DNA of 64,000 bases from Cyclobacteriaceae bacterium (GTDB taxonomy: Bacteria > Bacteroidota > Bacteroidia > Cytophagales > Cyclobacteriaceae), in NCBI GenBank assembly GCA_012033595.1, contig JAAUQL010000005.1, positions 29,951 through 93,950 of the forward strand, given 5' to 3'. The notes beneath the pieces are model-generated. The model was not told the origin of the DNA. It did no database searches and saw only the letters and a program-made list of their open reading frames with translations. The position numbers and the translations under genes were made by a program. Shown here in pieces: positions 21,306 to 29,989 of this stretch. Numbering within the stretch: the first letter of the stretch is position 1; each line of letters opens with the position of its first letter.

Positions 21306-21468
21306 ATGGTGCTTAATTCAACGCCGGTCTATGAATCCTGACCCAGCTTGCACGTAGTGGACAAAAGTTGCCCTAAATTCACTTGCCAGGGATGACATGA
21401 ATGCAGAAAAGATTATCGCTTGTTGCCCATAAACCCAGCCCCGGAAATGGGTGTGACCTTGAGTAGTG

Positions 21469-22347
21469 TCAATTTTTGAAGAGGTGCTGCTCCCTGATCA
21501 AAAAATCCTGCAATAATCCCGGTTCATCGCCGGTAACTTCCTTCACCACCTGGCTCAGTTTGTGTCTTTTCTTTTGAAAACGGGGAAGAAAATGCAGCAT
21601 GATCATCACAAAAATCATTGGCGTGGGGACTTCCTGTTTTTTCTTCTTCAGAAAAAAACTGCACAAATTGGGGCTGGTGTAGGTGATTTTTCTGCCAAGT
21701 ACGCCGGTCATTTGGCGGGCGACTTCGTCAAATCCCAGCACTTCTGAGCCTGTAATTTCCAGTTCCTGATGCGAAAAAGCATCAAAATGAGTGAGGATAT
21801 GAGCGGCTACTTTACCTATATCTACGGCATCGACCCAGGTAAATTTCACTTTGCCGGCAGGTACATAAATATGGTCTTGTTCCAGTATATCGGGCAAAAG
21901 GGTTGTACTGAGATTTTGCATGAAATAGCTGGGCCTGAGAAATACATATTCTAAACCCAAAGCTTTGATCAACTGCTCCATTTTGTAATGTGGGATTTTG
22001 GGTTGATCTTCGACCCCCTGCACCGACAGGAACACCACCCTGGAGACATTCTGCCTTTGCATAGATTCAAAGAATGGCTCGAAAAATTTTGATATATCGG
22101 CCAGGTTTGGTGGACGAAGCAAAAAAACAACATCTACGGCCTGTAGCGCTGCATCAAAACCAGCAGAGTCAGCAAAATCCAATTGCCTGACAGAGATGCC
22201 CTCAAAAGATTCTAATTTGTGTTGCGTGGATTTCACATCTTTTCCCGCCGCTATTATTTCATGTTTGGTGTTCAGTGGAGCAAGGGCCGCCATTACCTCC
22301 CTGCCAATATTACCGGTGGCTCCCGTGATTAATATTTTGTAAGTCAT
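21469..22347 (-). CDS. NmrA-like NAD(P)-binding family protein
   Basis: 292 aa. Rossmann nucleotide-binding motif GATGNIG at residues 9-15, then VFLLRPPNLADIS and FLSVQGVEDQPKIPHYKMEQ, LRPSYFMQNLSTTLLP, matching the atypical short-chain dehydrogenase NmrA/YtfG group. These proteins sense redox cofactors or act as quinone or NAD(P)H-dependent reductases; the substrate cannot be told from sequence. The C-terminus has a basic cluster FFLKKKKQE. It starts 4 bases after the WD40 gene stop, so the two form an operon. Confidence 0.82.
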   Translation of the reverse strand: MTYKILITGATGNIGREVMAALAPLNTKHEIIAAGKDVKSTQHKLESFEGISVRQLDFADSAGFDAALQAVDVVFLLRPPNLADISKFFEPFFESMQRQNVSRVVFLSVQGVEDQPKIPHYKMEQLIKALGLEYVFLRPSYFMQNLSTTLLPDILEQDHIYVPAGKVKFTWVDAVDIGKVAAHILTHFDAFSHQELEITGSEVLGFDEVARQMTGVLGRKITYTSPNLCSFFLKKKKQEVPTPMIFVMIMLHFLPRFQKKRHKLSQVVKEVTGDEPGLLQDFLIREQHLFKN

Positions 22348-22351
22348 CCAT

Positions 22352-23443
22352 TCAATGTTTCAAATCCCTGTTGTTGAGTTGATCATCGGCCACTTTCTGA
22401 TACAGACCCTGTTTGTGCTGCATGTTAGACAACACCATGTACAGGTTGATGAGGCCACTGTCTTCATGTGCGGTAAGCATCAGCCTGCCGTCTTTCGAAA
22501 AATCGATATATTCTACCCTTGGACAGGGAACTTCAAGGACTTTTTCCAGATCCGACAAACGATAAAAAGTGACACGTTTGTTGTGCCCGCCGGTAACCAA
22601 ATACTGGCTATCATTGGTAAAGGCCACCGCCTCCACACGCATGGTCTCACTGAAAGTCTTCAATTCTTTGCCGCTTTCCATTTCGAATAGTTTTGCTTCG
22701 TTGGCAAAACCGCCGGTTGCGATATATTGTTCATCGCCCGAAATGCGCACGGATTTCACCGAGGCTGTATGCTCGCCATATGACCTGATCACATTTTTGC
22801 TTTGCATATCTACCAAACGGGCAAAACCAGTATAATGGGTTGCACCAGTATTAGGGTCAGGGGTTTGGATGTTTCCTCCGATAAGTATGCGCTTGTCGTC
22901 AAGGGTAAAGTTAAGTGAATTGATGGTAGAACCCACTTTGATCTTCCAAAGCAAATCGTACGTTTCAGCATCCCAAAAGTACGCCTCTCCATCTTCCGAT
23001 CCGCTGGCGATTATTGTGCCATCGTGCGACCAGGTAATGCCGTCCAGCCCGCTGGGATGTTCCCAGCTTTTTATTTCCTTTCCTGTTTCTACATCCCAAA
23101 TTCGCACAAAATAGTCCTCGCCACCGGTGGCAATCCGTTTGTCGTCAGGCGAAAAAGTGACACATTCTACTTCCGACTCGTGTTCGGCCGTCCAGATAAG
23201 TGAACCATCGGGCACATTCCACAGCATTACTTTATATCCAAACTTGGAGCCGCTTACCGCCAACATGCCATCGTTAGAAATTTCGGCAGATTCCACCGCT
23301 CTTAATTTGGGCGAAAAATCGGCTACACGAGTCCAAATATGCTCTATTTCAGGTACTTCACTATTGTAAATATGATTTTGTGCAATGCCGCAGAAGGAGA
23401 TAGCAATGCTAAGAAAAATCGAAGGGATGATTATTTTATACAT
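22352..23443 (-). CDS. Secreted WD40-repeat protein
   Basis: 363 aa from ATG 23443 (MYKIIIPSIFLSIAISFCGI, signal peptide ending at IAQ). About six to seven WD40 repeats follow, e.g. AVSGSKFGYKVMLWNVPDG, VECVTFSPDDKRIATGGEDY, VRIWDVETGKEI, ITWSHDGTIIASGSEDG, YIATGGFANEAKLFEMESGK. A seven-bladed propeller is expected, probably in the periplasm or outside the cell, acting as a binding scaffold. A longer in-frame ORF to 23557 exists but would bury the signal peptide. Co-transcribed with the NmrA-like gene. Confidence 0.85.
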   Translation of the reverse strand: MYKIIIPSIFLSIAISFCGIAQNHIYNSEVPEIEHIWTRVADFSPKLRAVESAEISNDGMLAVSGSKFGYKVMLWNVPDGSLIWTAEHESEVECVTFSPDDKRIATGGEDYFVRIWDVETGKEIKSWEHPSGLDGITWSHDGTIIASGSEDGEAYFWDAETYDLLWKIKVGSTINSLNFTLDDKRILIGGNIQTPDPNTGATHYTGFARLVDMQSKNVIRSYGEHTASVKSVRISGDEQYIATGGFANEAKLFEMESGKELKTFSETMRVEAVAFTNDSQYLVTGGHNKRVTFYRLSDLEKVLEVPCPRVEYIDFSKDGRLMLTAHEDSGLINLYMVLSNMQHKQGLYQKVADDQLNNRDLKH

Positions 23444-23655
23444 GGAACAAGTATTAGAAGTGAATTGAATTTGAGTGGAAAGATGGAGAATATATGTCTT
23501 AAATTCAACTAAAATGGAGCCTTCCATAAGAAAGAGGCGTGAGGCATGATACAACATGGCAGAATTGGCGACAAGCTAAAGTACTGTGCAGCTCATGGCA
23601 TCAATGGCATGTTTATTCATCGGGTTTCATCAGACTCCTATCCCGCAGTGGGCAA

Positions 23656-23671
23656 TGTGACTAAAGTCACA
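23656..23671. promoter_or_regulatory. CRP/FNR-family operator-like palindrome
   Basis: TGTGACTAAAGTCACA: a perfect inverted repeat (TGTGACT-AA-AGTCACA) that matches the CRP consensus TGTGA-N6-TCACA in every fixed position. It is 213 bases before the WD40 start and 435 before the MerR-type gene, so it could serve the leftward gene, the rightward gene, or a short RNA ending at the terminator at 23778-23813. The regulator that binds it is not in the window. Confidence 0.55.
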
Positions 23672-23777
23672 AAGCCAAAATGCAAGGGGAGTAAATTAGG
23701 GAGGCTTTTGTGAAAAATGATATATCTGTAATCCAACGATTGTACTAATACTTGAATTAAAGATATTATTGGTGTTT

Positions 23778-23813
23778 AAAAAACGTCGGTCAACATAGTT
23801 GGTCGGCGTTTTT
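23778..23813. terminator. Orphan intrinsic terminator between divergent genes
   Basis: A-run (23778-23783), stem CGTCGGTCAAC / GTTGGTCGGCG (11 pairs, three G-T) with an ATA loop, then T5. The A-run before and T-run after make it usable in both directions. Neither flanking gene is transcribed into it, so it must end an unrecognised short transcript or insulate the two promoters. Confidence 0.7.
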
Positions 23814-24019
23814 ATGTTTTATGGAAGGTGAGCGTCAGGTGGAGCGGCATCAGAAAATCCGCAGCAGGCAATATGCTTTGTTTCTAATAAATGATATCGA
23901 CTTTTTCCACACCTGTCAAAACAGCGGTGGTATTTTTTTGTGCTGTATTTTTTTTCAAAATGCGGAATCTTGACAAAAGGGTTTTATTCAATCAATTAAA
24001 ATATGAAAGCGTGATTTTA

Positions 24020-24027
24020 TATTTTTG
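24020..24027 (+). promoter_or_regulatory. Candidate -7 element TATTTTTG for the MerR-type regulator
   Basis: Exact match to TAnnTTTG, about 80 bases before the GTG at 24106; no well-spaced TTG upstream. Weak support on its own in AT-rich sequence. Confidence 0.25.
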
Positions 24028-24105
24028 TGAAATATTTATACCCAAACATTAAACAATATGCTTGAGTTATGTGATTATTAGTTTAAATATCAAAAGACTA
24101 TCCAC

Positions 24106-24993
24106 GTGTCGTATTATTCTATCAAAGAGATCGAGCAACTTTCAGGTATCAAAGCGCACACCTTGCGCATTTGGGAGCAGCGCTACAATTTTATAAAGCC
24201 AAAAAGGACAGATACCAATATCAGGTATTACGACGACACGGATCTAAAACATGTGCTCAATATTGCGCTACTCAAAGAAAATGGACATAAGATAAGCAGG
24301 ATTTGCACCATGCACGAGGAAGACCTGCAGCAGGAAGTCTTGAAGCTGATGGAGAGCAAAATCGGGTTTCCGGAGCAGATACAAGGCCTAACGCTGGCCA
24401 TGCTTGAGTTGGATGAAGAACGCTTCGAAAAGCTGTTGAGTACCAATATTCTCCAGATTGGTTTTGAGCGTACTATGCTCAACCTTATTTATCCGTTTTT
24501 TCAAAAAATCGGAATTTTATGGCAAACTGGAGCCATTACACCCGCACAGGAGCATTTTATCTCTAATCTGGTCAGGCAAAAAATCATTGTCGCTATCGAC
24601 GGACAAGCATTAGTTTCGGAGCCACACAAGAAATATTTGTTGTATCTGCCCGAAAACGAACTCCACGAAATGAGCCTGCTATTTTCGTCCTATATCATCA
24701 AATCAAGAAAAAACAGGGTCATCTATATCGGCCAAAACGTACCACACAACGATTTGGTCACCATTTACAAAGACCACAATCCCGATTACATCCTTACCGT
24801 TTTGACAACATCTCCACCATTGAGCGAGGTGCAAGAGTATATTTATCAGCTTTCCGGGTCGTTCAAAAATGCCAAAATATTGCTTTCAGGCCATCAGGTG
24901 GTTGGTCAGGATATGAACATACCAAAAAATATGGTTTTGCTCAACAGGCTTCAGGATCTTATCGATTTTGTGGAAGCTCAAAGCAAAAGATAG
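24106..24993 (+). CDS. MerR-family regulator with B12-binding domain (CarH/LitR-like)
   Basis: 295 aa. N-terminal MerR winged helix (SIKEIEQLSGIKAHTLRIWE, residues 5-24, then NIRYYDD) binds DNA. The C-terminal half has the methionine-synthase-type cap and cobalamin-binding domain: W139-x9-E149-H150, the motif conserved in CarH/LitR photoreceptors above the B12 face, and E185-x-H187-x-x-S190, where His187 would be the lower axial ligand (CarH usually has Gly at the last position). It is therefore a candidate light-responsive, adenosylcobalamin-using repressor, as known for carotenoid control. No carotenoid genes lie in the window. Start is GTG 24106; no closer ATG fits the MerR N-terminus. Confidence 0.85.
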   Translation: MSYYSIKEIEQLSGIKAHTLRIWEQRYNFIKPKRTDTNIRYYDDTDLKHVLNIALLKENGHKISRICTMHEEDLQQEVLKLMESKIGFPEQIQGLTLAMLELDEERFEKLLSTNILQIGFERTMLNLIYPFFQKIGILWQTGAITPAQEHFISNLVRQKIIVAIDGQALVSEPHKKYLLYLPENELHEMSLLFSSYIIKSRKNRVIYIGQNVPHNDLVTIYKDHNPDYILTVLTTSPPLSEVQEYIYQLSGSFKNAKILLSGHQVVGQDMNIPKNMVLLNRLQDLIDFVEAQSKR

Positions 24994-25192
24994 CCTGATC
25001 CTGGATCCACCTGAGGTTTTTTCAGTGCGTGAATTATTGCATTGCCAGGGCTGAATCCATGTGACGTTTACTTCCCTTGCACTCTGCCACGTTTGTGATA
25101 ATCGAGCTGTACGCAATCGGACTGGCTTCAAATTCCTTTACATTTCTAAGCGCTTCAACAGATTTTTACACACAAATGGCTAAATTTCGGCC

Positions 25193-25594
25193 TTGAAACA
25201 AATTTTTTCCATATCGCTTCTTTTTGTTTTTCTCACAGGTAGCATCAGGCCCGCCTGGGTTTTTATAGACTTTCATGCCAACAGAGACGATTATACCAGT
25301 CAGTATTGCATCATGCTCGATCAGGGCATTACCCAATGCCGCGCCTCCTGCTACCTCACCAACCAACTCAAAGTAGGGCAGGAGGAAAATGCCCAACTAG
25401 CGCCTGGTCATCAACCCAAAAGCCCCGAGGTAGTTATGATCATTAAAAACACACCTTTGCCCCGATGCTTTCCCCTGCCTCAGCTCATGGTTTCTTTTGT
25501 GTTGGGTTTTATCATTTCGACAATATCCACAGCATATTTCATCCGCCCAAAGCTTAATCTGCATTATCTAAAGTTGGCCAATTACAATGCATAG
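25193..25594 (+). CDS. Small membrane/periplasmic cysteine-containing protein next to the copper receptor
   Basis: 133 aa starting at TTG 25193 (an in-frame stop lies 18 bases upstream, so no longer start exists). N-terminal hydrophobic segment (KQIFSISLLFVFLTGSIRPA), then a conserved-looking block FIDFHANRDDYTSQYC and CRASCYLTNQLK with three Cys spaced C-x10-C-x3-C, and a second hydrophobic helix near residues 100-115. Similar short proteins sit beside TonB receptors in many Bacteroidota, but I know no proven function. The pairing with an OprC-like receptor suggests a metal (copper) role, which is inference. Confidence 0.65.
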   Translation: MKQIFSISLLFVFLTGSIRPAWVFIDFHANRDDYTSQYCIMLDQGITQCRASCYLTNQLKVGQEENAQLAPGHQPKSPEVVMIIKNTPLPRCFPLPQLMVSFVLGFIISTISTAYFIRPKLNLHYLKLANYNA

Positions 25595-25729
25595 ACGGCT
25601 CTTTGGGCTCAGGTGACAACCGAACCCTTTCCCCATGTGTGCATAGCTTTACTATTATTCCCATACGGGAAGGTAAAGGTATGCCATGCCCAATGCCAGT
25701 CTGTGCTCCACACTAAATATTTAATTAAA

Positions 25730-27997
25730 ATGAAATTATATATAAATATCCTTTTTATACTCATTTGCCCTATGGCGGTTCACGCTCAGGACATTCAGGG
25801 CAAATTATTTGATAAACAAACTGGCAAACCGGTCTCGGGGGCCACCATATTTTATCAGCAACACTTCGCATTCTCTGATGAAACAGGGGCATTTACCTTT
25901 GAAAACACCGGAACTAAAGTGAAAATAATGGTGACACACCTGGGCTACCAGCCATACGAAGGTACTTTGGATCCGGACGATGAAGCTACCTGGCAGATAG
26001 CAATGAACAGCTCGGTGAAAATGTTGGAAGAAGTGCTGATTACCGGCGAAAACAGGCCTTCGGTGGCGCAGAGCCGAATAGACCGTCAAAGCATAGCACG
26101 CGACAACCCTAAAAATATCGGTGATATTTTTAAAAACAAAGCTGGTTTCGGGGTCATCAAGCGAGGTGGATATGCCATGGATCCTGTCTTTCGGTCTTTT
26201 AAATATGAGCAAATTAACCTCATTTACGACGGTGGGGTCTATATTTCCAATGCTTGTCCCAATCGTATGGATCCGGCTTCTACGCAAATGTCCACTGCAG
26301 AAATAGACCGCATAGAGCTGGTAAAAGGCCCATACAGTGTGCGGTACGGGCAAACCATGGGCGCACTCATCAACATCATCACCAACAGGCCGGTTTCTAC
26401 CGATGAATTTAGCATCAGTGGCATGCTGGAAGGTGGCTATGAGTCTAATGGAAACGGACACACCGGTCGGGGAGCCATCAATTTGGCCGACAATCACTAC
26501 GATTTGTCGGTCGAGGGCGGCACTATGTCTTTTGACGACTATAAAAATGGTGAGGGAGAAATTGTGCCCAGCTCCTTCACAAATTATAACTATACCGCCA
26601 AACTGGGACTCAACCTGAGCGCAAACCAACGGATTCAGCTCAGCTGGAGGCAAAATTTCAGTAAGGACGTTAAACATGCCTCGCTGCCAATGGATTCGCC
26701 AAAGGACAATAGCACCATCGTTTCGATGGATTATGGTGCCAGAAACCTGAGCAATACACTGGTGAGCATCAATGCCAAAGTGTACTATACTTATGTAGAT
26801 CATCTGATGACGAACGAAAACAGACCTAATTTCCCGATGGTGTTTGCCTCTTCGCCCGTCACTTCCGGCACCTATGGAGGCAGGCTGGAATTTGGCTTGA
26901 GTCCCAACGGAAAAACGACCCTTTTTGTGGGAACAGACCTGCGCTCGGTTGGCAAAGACGGGGTGCGCAACCGCACGGTAAAGATTATGAATGGTACGCC
27001 GTTGGAACTGCCGCGTGAATTTACCGACCTGATCTGGCAAGATTCCTGGCTCTACGACCTGGGGCTTTTTGCCGAGGCCAACTGGCTCGTGGATGAAAAA
27101 TGGAACGCACAGGCAGGCGCGAGGATAGACTACGTGAAATCGGGCGCCAACAACCCAGCTGCAGACTTTGAAGCCTACTATGGTCAGATAGCGCCTCAAG
27201 ACGAAATCAACCTGAGCCTCACCGGTAGCCTCAACTATCACTTTGCCGGCAATGGCCTGGTACAACTATCCATTGGTCGTGGTCAGCGAGCCGCCGACCT
27301 GCTGGAACGCTACATCAACCACTTTTCTGTGGGCATGGATGCCTACGAATACCTTGGAAACCCAAACCTGAAATCGGAGGTGAACAACCAGATAGACCTG
27401 ACTGTTAAAAATGTCCATGGCAATTTTCATTGGAGTGCCAACATTTTTTACTCTTATATGCAAAACTACATCACCGCCATAGTCGATGAATCTATAGGGC
27501 GAAAATATATGCCTGGAACCATGCCACTATTCACCAAACGCTTCATCAACATAGACCAGGCATGGCAAAGAGGCTTCGACATAGAGGCAGGCTACCGCTT
27601 TGGCAAGACCCTGACGGCCAATGTGGGGATATTTTGCACCAAAGCGCAAAATGTAGATTTTGACGAGCCACTGCCGGAAATTCCGCCGCTGACGGGTTTG
27701 CTATCCGTAAAATACCAGCAAAAGCAGTACTTTGCCGAACTTAGAGGTAGGCTGGTTGACGGACAAGATCGGGTCGCTGATACTTTCGATGAAGCCACTT
27801 CGCCCGGTTTCGAGGTGTTTGACCTGATGGCCGGCTACACCCTATTCAAAAATATGACTATAGATTTTGCGCTTAAAAACATTCTCAATAGCAATTATTA
27901 TGAGCATTTGTCGCGTCCATACAACAACCAGGGCGAGGCGGGCATGTTTTATGAGCCTGGCAGATCGGTGAGAATAGGTCTGGTGTTGCGGTTTTAG
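25730..27997 (+). CDS. TonB-dependent copper receptor, OprC/NosA-like
   Basis: 755 aa outer-membrane receptor. Signal peptide (MKLYINILFILICPMAVHAQ), a carboxypeptidase-regulatory-like beta domain (residues about 20-105, GKLFDKQTGKPVSGATIFY), plug (KNIGDIFKNKAGFGVIKRGG to GALINIITNRP) and a 22-strand-type barrel ending in Phe (VRIGLVLRF). Two features point to copper: C176-P-N-R-M180 in the plug and H358-L-M360 in the barrel, matching the CxxxM and HxM copper-binding motifs described for OprC. Start ATG 25730 gives the signal peptide; the longer ORF from 25613 does not. Situated 135 bases after the small cysteine protein. Confidence 0.88.
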   Translation: MKLYINILFILICPMAVHAQDIQGKLFDKQTGKPVSGATIFYQQHFAFSDETGAFTFENTGTKVKIMVTHLGYQPYEGTLDPDDEATWQIAMNSSVKMLEEVLITGENRPSVAQSRIDRQSIARDNPKNIGDIFKNKAGFGVIKRGGYAMDPVFRSFKYEQINLIYDGGVYISNACPNRMDPASTQMSTAEIDRIELVKGPYSVRYGQTMGALINIITNRPVSTDEFSISGMLEGGYESNGNGHTGRGAINLADNHYDLSVEGGTMSFDDYKNGEGEIVPSSFTNYNYTAKLGLNLSANQRIQLSWRQNFSKDVKHASLPMDSPKDNSTIVSMDYGARNLSNTLVSINAKVYYTYVDHLMTNENRPNFPMVFASSPVTSGTYGGRLEFGLSPNGKTTLFVGTDLRSVGKDGVRNRTVKIMNGTPLELPREFTDLIWQDSWLYDLGLFAEANWLVDEKWNAQAGARIDYVKSGANNPAADFEAYYGQIAPQDEINLSLTGSLNYHFAGNGLVQLSIGRGQRAADLLERYINHFSVGMDAYEYLGNPNLKSEVNNQIDLTVKNVHGNFHWSANIFYSYMQNYITAIVDESIGRKYMPGTMPLFTKRFINIDQAWQRGFDIEAGYRFGKTLTANVGIFCTKAQNVDFDEPLPEIPPLTGLLSVKYQQKQYFAELRGRLVDGQDRVADTFDEATSPGFEVFDLMAGYTLFKNMTIDFALKNILNSNYYEHLSRPYNNQGEAGMFYEPGRSVRIGLVLRF

Positions 27998-28130
27998 TAT
28001 CCCTTTTTCTCCAGTAGTCCCAGGACAATTTGATAAGCAAATGCTGGATAATGGCTGTTTTTCCGATAAGGATATGGCTTTTATTTCAGCATTTGGTTAT
28101 CATTGCGGCAGCAACAAAAAAGCCTTATTT

Positions 28131-28580
28131 ATGAAAGCACTCGCCCTCATTTTTTTGTTTTTGTCATTGCAAATGTCGTCTAAAGAAAAGACACGTCAGC
28201 TCCAGTACAATGGTGCTACCGTGATGACTACCTTCGGAATCGATAGCAGATTTTTGGGCAAGTACACAGGAAGCAAAAAGGGCTATCTTCAGCTCAATGA
28301 AAACGGGGAAGGGACTTACCGCTACGACTATCCGGGCATTTCGCCAGAGTGCAAGGGTGAAAATATTGATTTCAAATGGGGTTTTATCCTAGACGACAAC
28401 GGGGAGATTGTGCGCTTTAAGCGCGATTATGGTTATTCCTATCCTGTCATCTATAATTGCACCAGCGAAAACACCTTTCAGGGATGTACCAAAAATACCA
28501 TGGTGGACTATGTGTTGGAGTACGACAATGGCACCATCACCATATCATCGTCTGACGATTGGGTGAAGCACCAGCAATAA
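28131..28580 (+). CDS. Secreted hypothetical protein
   Basis: 149 aa from ATG 28131: short signal peptide-like start (MKALALIFLFLSLQM), then a beta-rich domain with FLGKYTGSKKGYLQLNENGE and four Cys (ECKGEN, YNCTS, GCTKN), possibly disulfide-bonded in the periplasm. The longer ORF from 28041 would hide the signal. I do not recognise the family. No operon partner is obvious; the following 250 bp to the next gene show nothing else. Confidence 0.6.
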   Translation: MKALALIFLFLSLQMSSKEKTRQLQYNGATVMTTFGIDSRFLGKYTGSKKGYLQLNENGEGTYRYDYPGISPECKGENIDFKWGFILDDNGEIVRFKRDYGYSYPVIYNCTSENTFQGCTKNTMVDYVLEYDNGTITISSSDDWVKHQQ

Positions 28581-28834
28581 TGGACAGAGCGCCACTTCCT
28601 GCCGAAGTGCTTTACCAAATACGTATTTCAAAATCATAATATCGGGTTTGTGGACTGCCATATTGCTCGCGACAGTTTCAAACCGTGTGAAACCAATGGC
28701 CACAATAAGTGAAGTTGGGCCGCTATGGGTACTTCCAATCGAAAAAAATGGGCGGATCGCCAAGTTATTCCCTCAGGGACAATGACCATAAATCACATTT
28801 TTAATACTTTTGATTTTTGATTTCAACTTTCTGC

Positions 28835-29989
28835 ATGACCAGGTATTGCCCTACGCTTATTTTTTTTGCCTTATTCACCTTACCCTCGTTATGGACAAAT
28901 ATCCATGCACAGCATGTTAAATATCCACTACAAGACAGCGTATCCAGGTCATTTAGGCTTACACCACATGTAGGTCTGGTGGTTCCGCACCATGCAGATA
29001 TGGTGTATTTTATCGAAGATTTTTCTTATGGGCTCGATCTCAACCTGGGCATTACCAAATACAATAGCGAGTGGTACAAGTATTTGAATTACCCGGAGGT
29101 TGGTCTGGGACTTTTCTACAATTCCTTTGGCAATAGTGAGGTCTATGGCAGTGGCACCTCGGCCTATGCGTATATTCATTCCTATCTATGGCGCTATCAC
29201 CGATTTGCCCTGCGCAGCAAAGTTGCGCTGGGTCTGGGCTACGTTTCTAAACCTTTCGATCTGGATCGCAACCCATACAATCATGTCTTTGGCTCTTCGC
29301 TCAATGTGTACATCAATTTTGGTCTGTTGGCCACCTATCAGTTATCGCCTCACTGGGAAATATCGGGCAATCTTGCCATCAATCATTTATCCAATGGTGC
29401 AATTAAAAAACCCAACCATGGTATCAATACCGTTACGGCGGGCGTAGGATTGGCCTGTAAACTCGATGCCGGCGACGACATTAAAATTCAGGGTTCCGTC
29501 AAAGCCCCGCCAAGCAATGCCCGTGATTTGTGGGTAGTCGCCAGCGTGGGCCGTAGCCAGCGGAGTTTGTACAAACCCGATCATTATTTGTCGATGAGTC
29601 TCAACCTGAGCCACTTGTGGTGGATATCAAAGAAGACGGCCTGGGGCATTGGGCTGGATGGCATCTACTATGGCGCGGCTCCATACGAATTTGAAATTGA
29701 AACCGCCGAACCGGCGAACAAAAACTATTCGAATGCCGACAAAATGTACGGCGCTCTATTTGGTTCATACAATTACCGTTTCAACAATACTCAGATTTTT
29801 GCCCATGTGGGCGTTTATTTATTTCATACCCTGGATCCCCTGCAGAATATCTATCCCCGGATGGGCGTAAGGCAGCGAGTCTTTAAAGATTTGTATGCCA
29901 ACTTTAGCATTAAGGCCAGTTTTTTTAAAGCGGAGTTTATGGAGTTTGGCCTTGGGTACCAGATCAATTATAAAAAAAGCAGCCTGTGA
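28835..29989 (+). CDS. Acyloxyacyl hydrolase / PagL-like lipid A deacylase
   Basis: 384 aa with a signal peptide (ending NIHAQ). A beta-barrel with many aromatic strands; residues 183-187 NHLSN followed by GAIKKPNHGIN match the PagL active-site block (catalytic His and Ser spaced H-x-S, here His184 and Ser186, with the downstream N-x-G-x-N). PagL removes the 3-O-acyl chain of lipid A in the outer membrane, softening innate recognition and altering permeability. The protein is about twice the length of pseudomonad PagL, usual for the Bacteroidota version. ATG 28835 is preferred to the TTG at 28817. Overlaps the next gene by 4 bases. Confidence 0.8.
   Translation: MTRYCPTLIFFALFTLPSLWTNIHAQHVKYPLQDSVSRSFRLTPHVGLVVPHHADMVYFIEDFSYGLDLNLGITKYNSEWYKYLNYPEVGLGLFYNSFGNSEVYGSGTSAYAYIHSYLWRYHRFALRSKVALGLGYVSKPFDLDRNPYNHVFGSSLNVYINFGLLATYQLSPHWEISGNLAINHLSNGAIKKPNHGINTVTAGVGLACKLDAGDDIKIQGSVKAPPSNARDLWVVASVGRSQRSLYKPDHYLSMSLNLSHLWWISKKTAWGIGLDGIYYGAAPYEFEIETAEPANKNYSNADKMYGALFGSYNYRFNNTQIFAHVGVYLFHTLDPLQNIYPRMGVRQRVFKDLYANFSIKASFFKAEFMEFGLGYQINYKKSSL

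Larger units (their letters stand above)
23444..24105. other. Intergenic region between divergent genes, 662 bp
   Basis: Holds the leftward promoter of the WD40 operon and the rightward promoter of the MerR-type regulator, a CRP-like palindrome (23656-23671), an intrinsic terminator (23778-23813) not attached to any recognised gene, and a -7 element (24020-24027). A 50-codon ORF (23821-23973) has no recognisable features. See the separate entries. Confidence 0.6.

Noticed and set aside
23821..23973. A 50-codon ORF after the orphan terminator
   Set aside because: No recognisable domain or signal peptide, several Cys and Phe runs produced by T-rich DNA, and no clear ribosome binding site; more likely chance.
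25595..25729. Possible riboswitch in the leader of the TonB receptor
   Set aside because: The region was checked for the cobalamin B12 box and the TPP core; neither matches, and the receptor looks like a copper rather than a vitamin receptor.
25805..27265. Long reverse-strand ORF (486 codons) under the TonB receptor
   Set aside because: It is the antisense shadow of a well-supported receptor gene; its translation is rich in His, Cys and Ile without any domain pattern.
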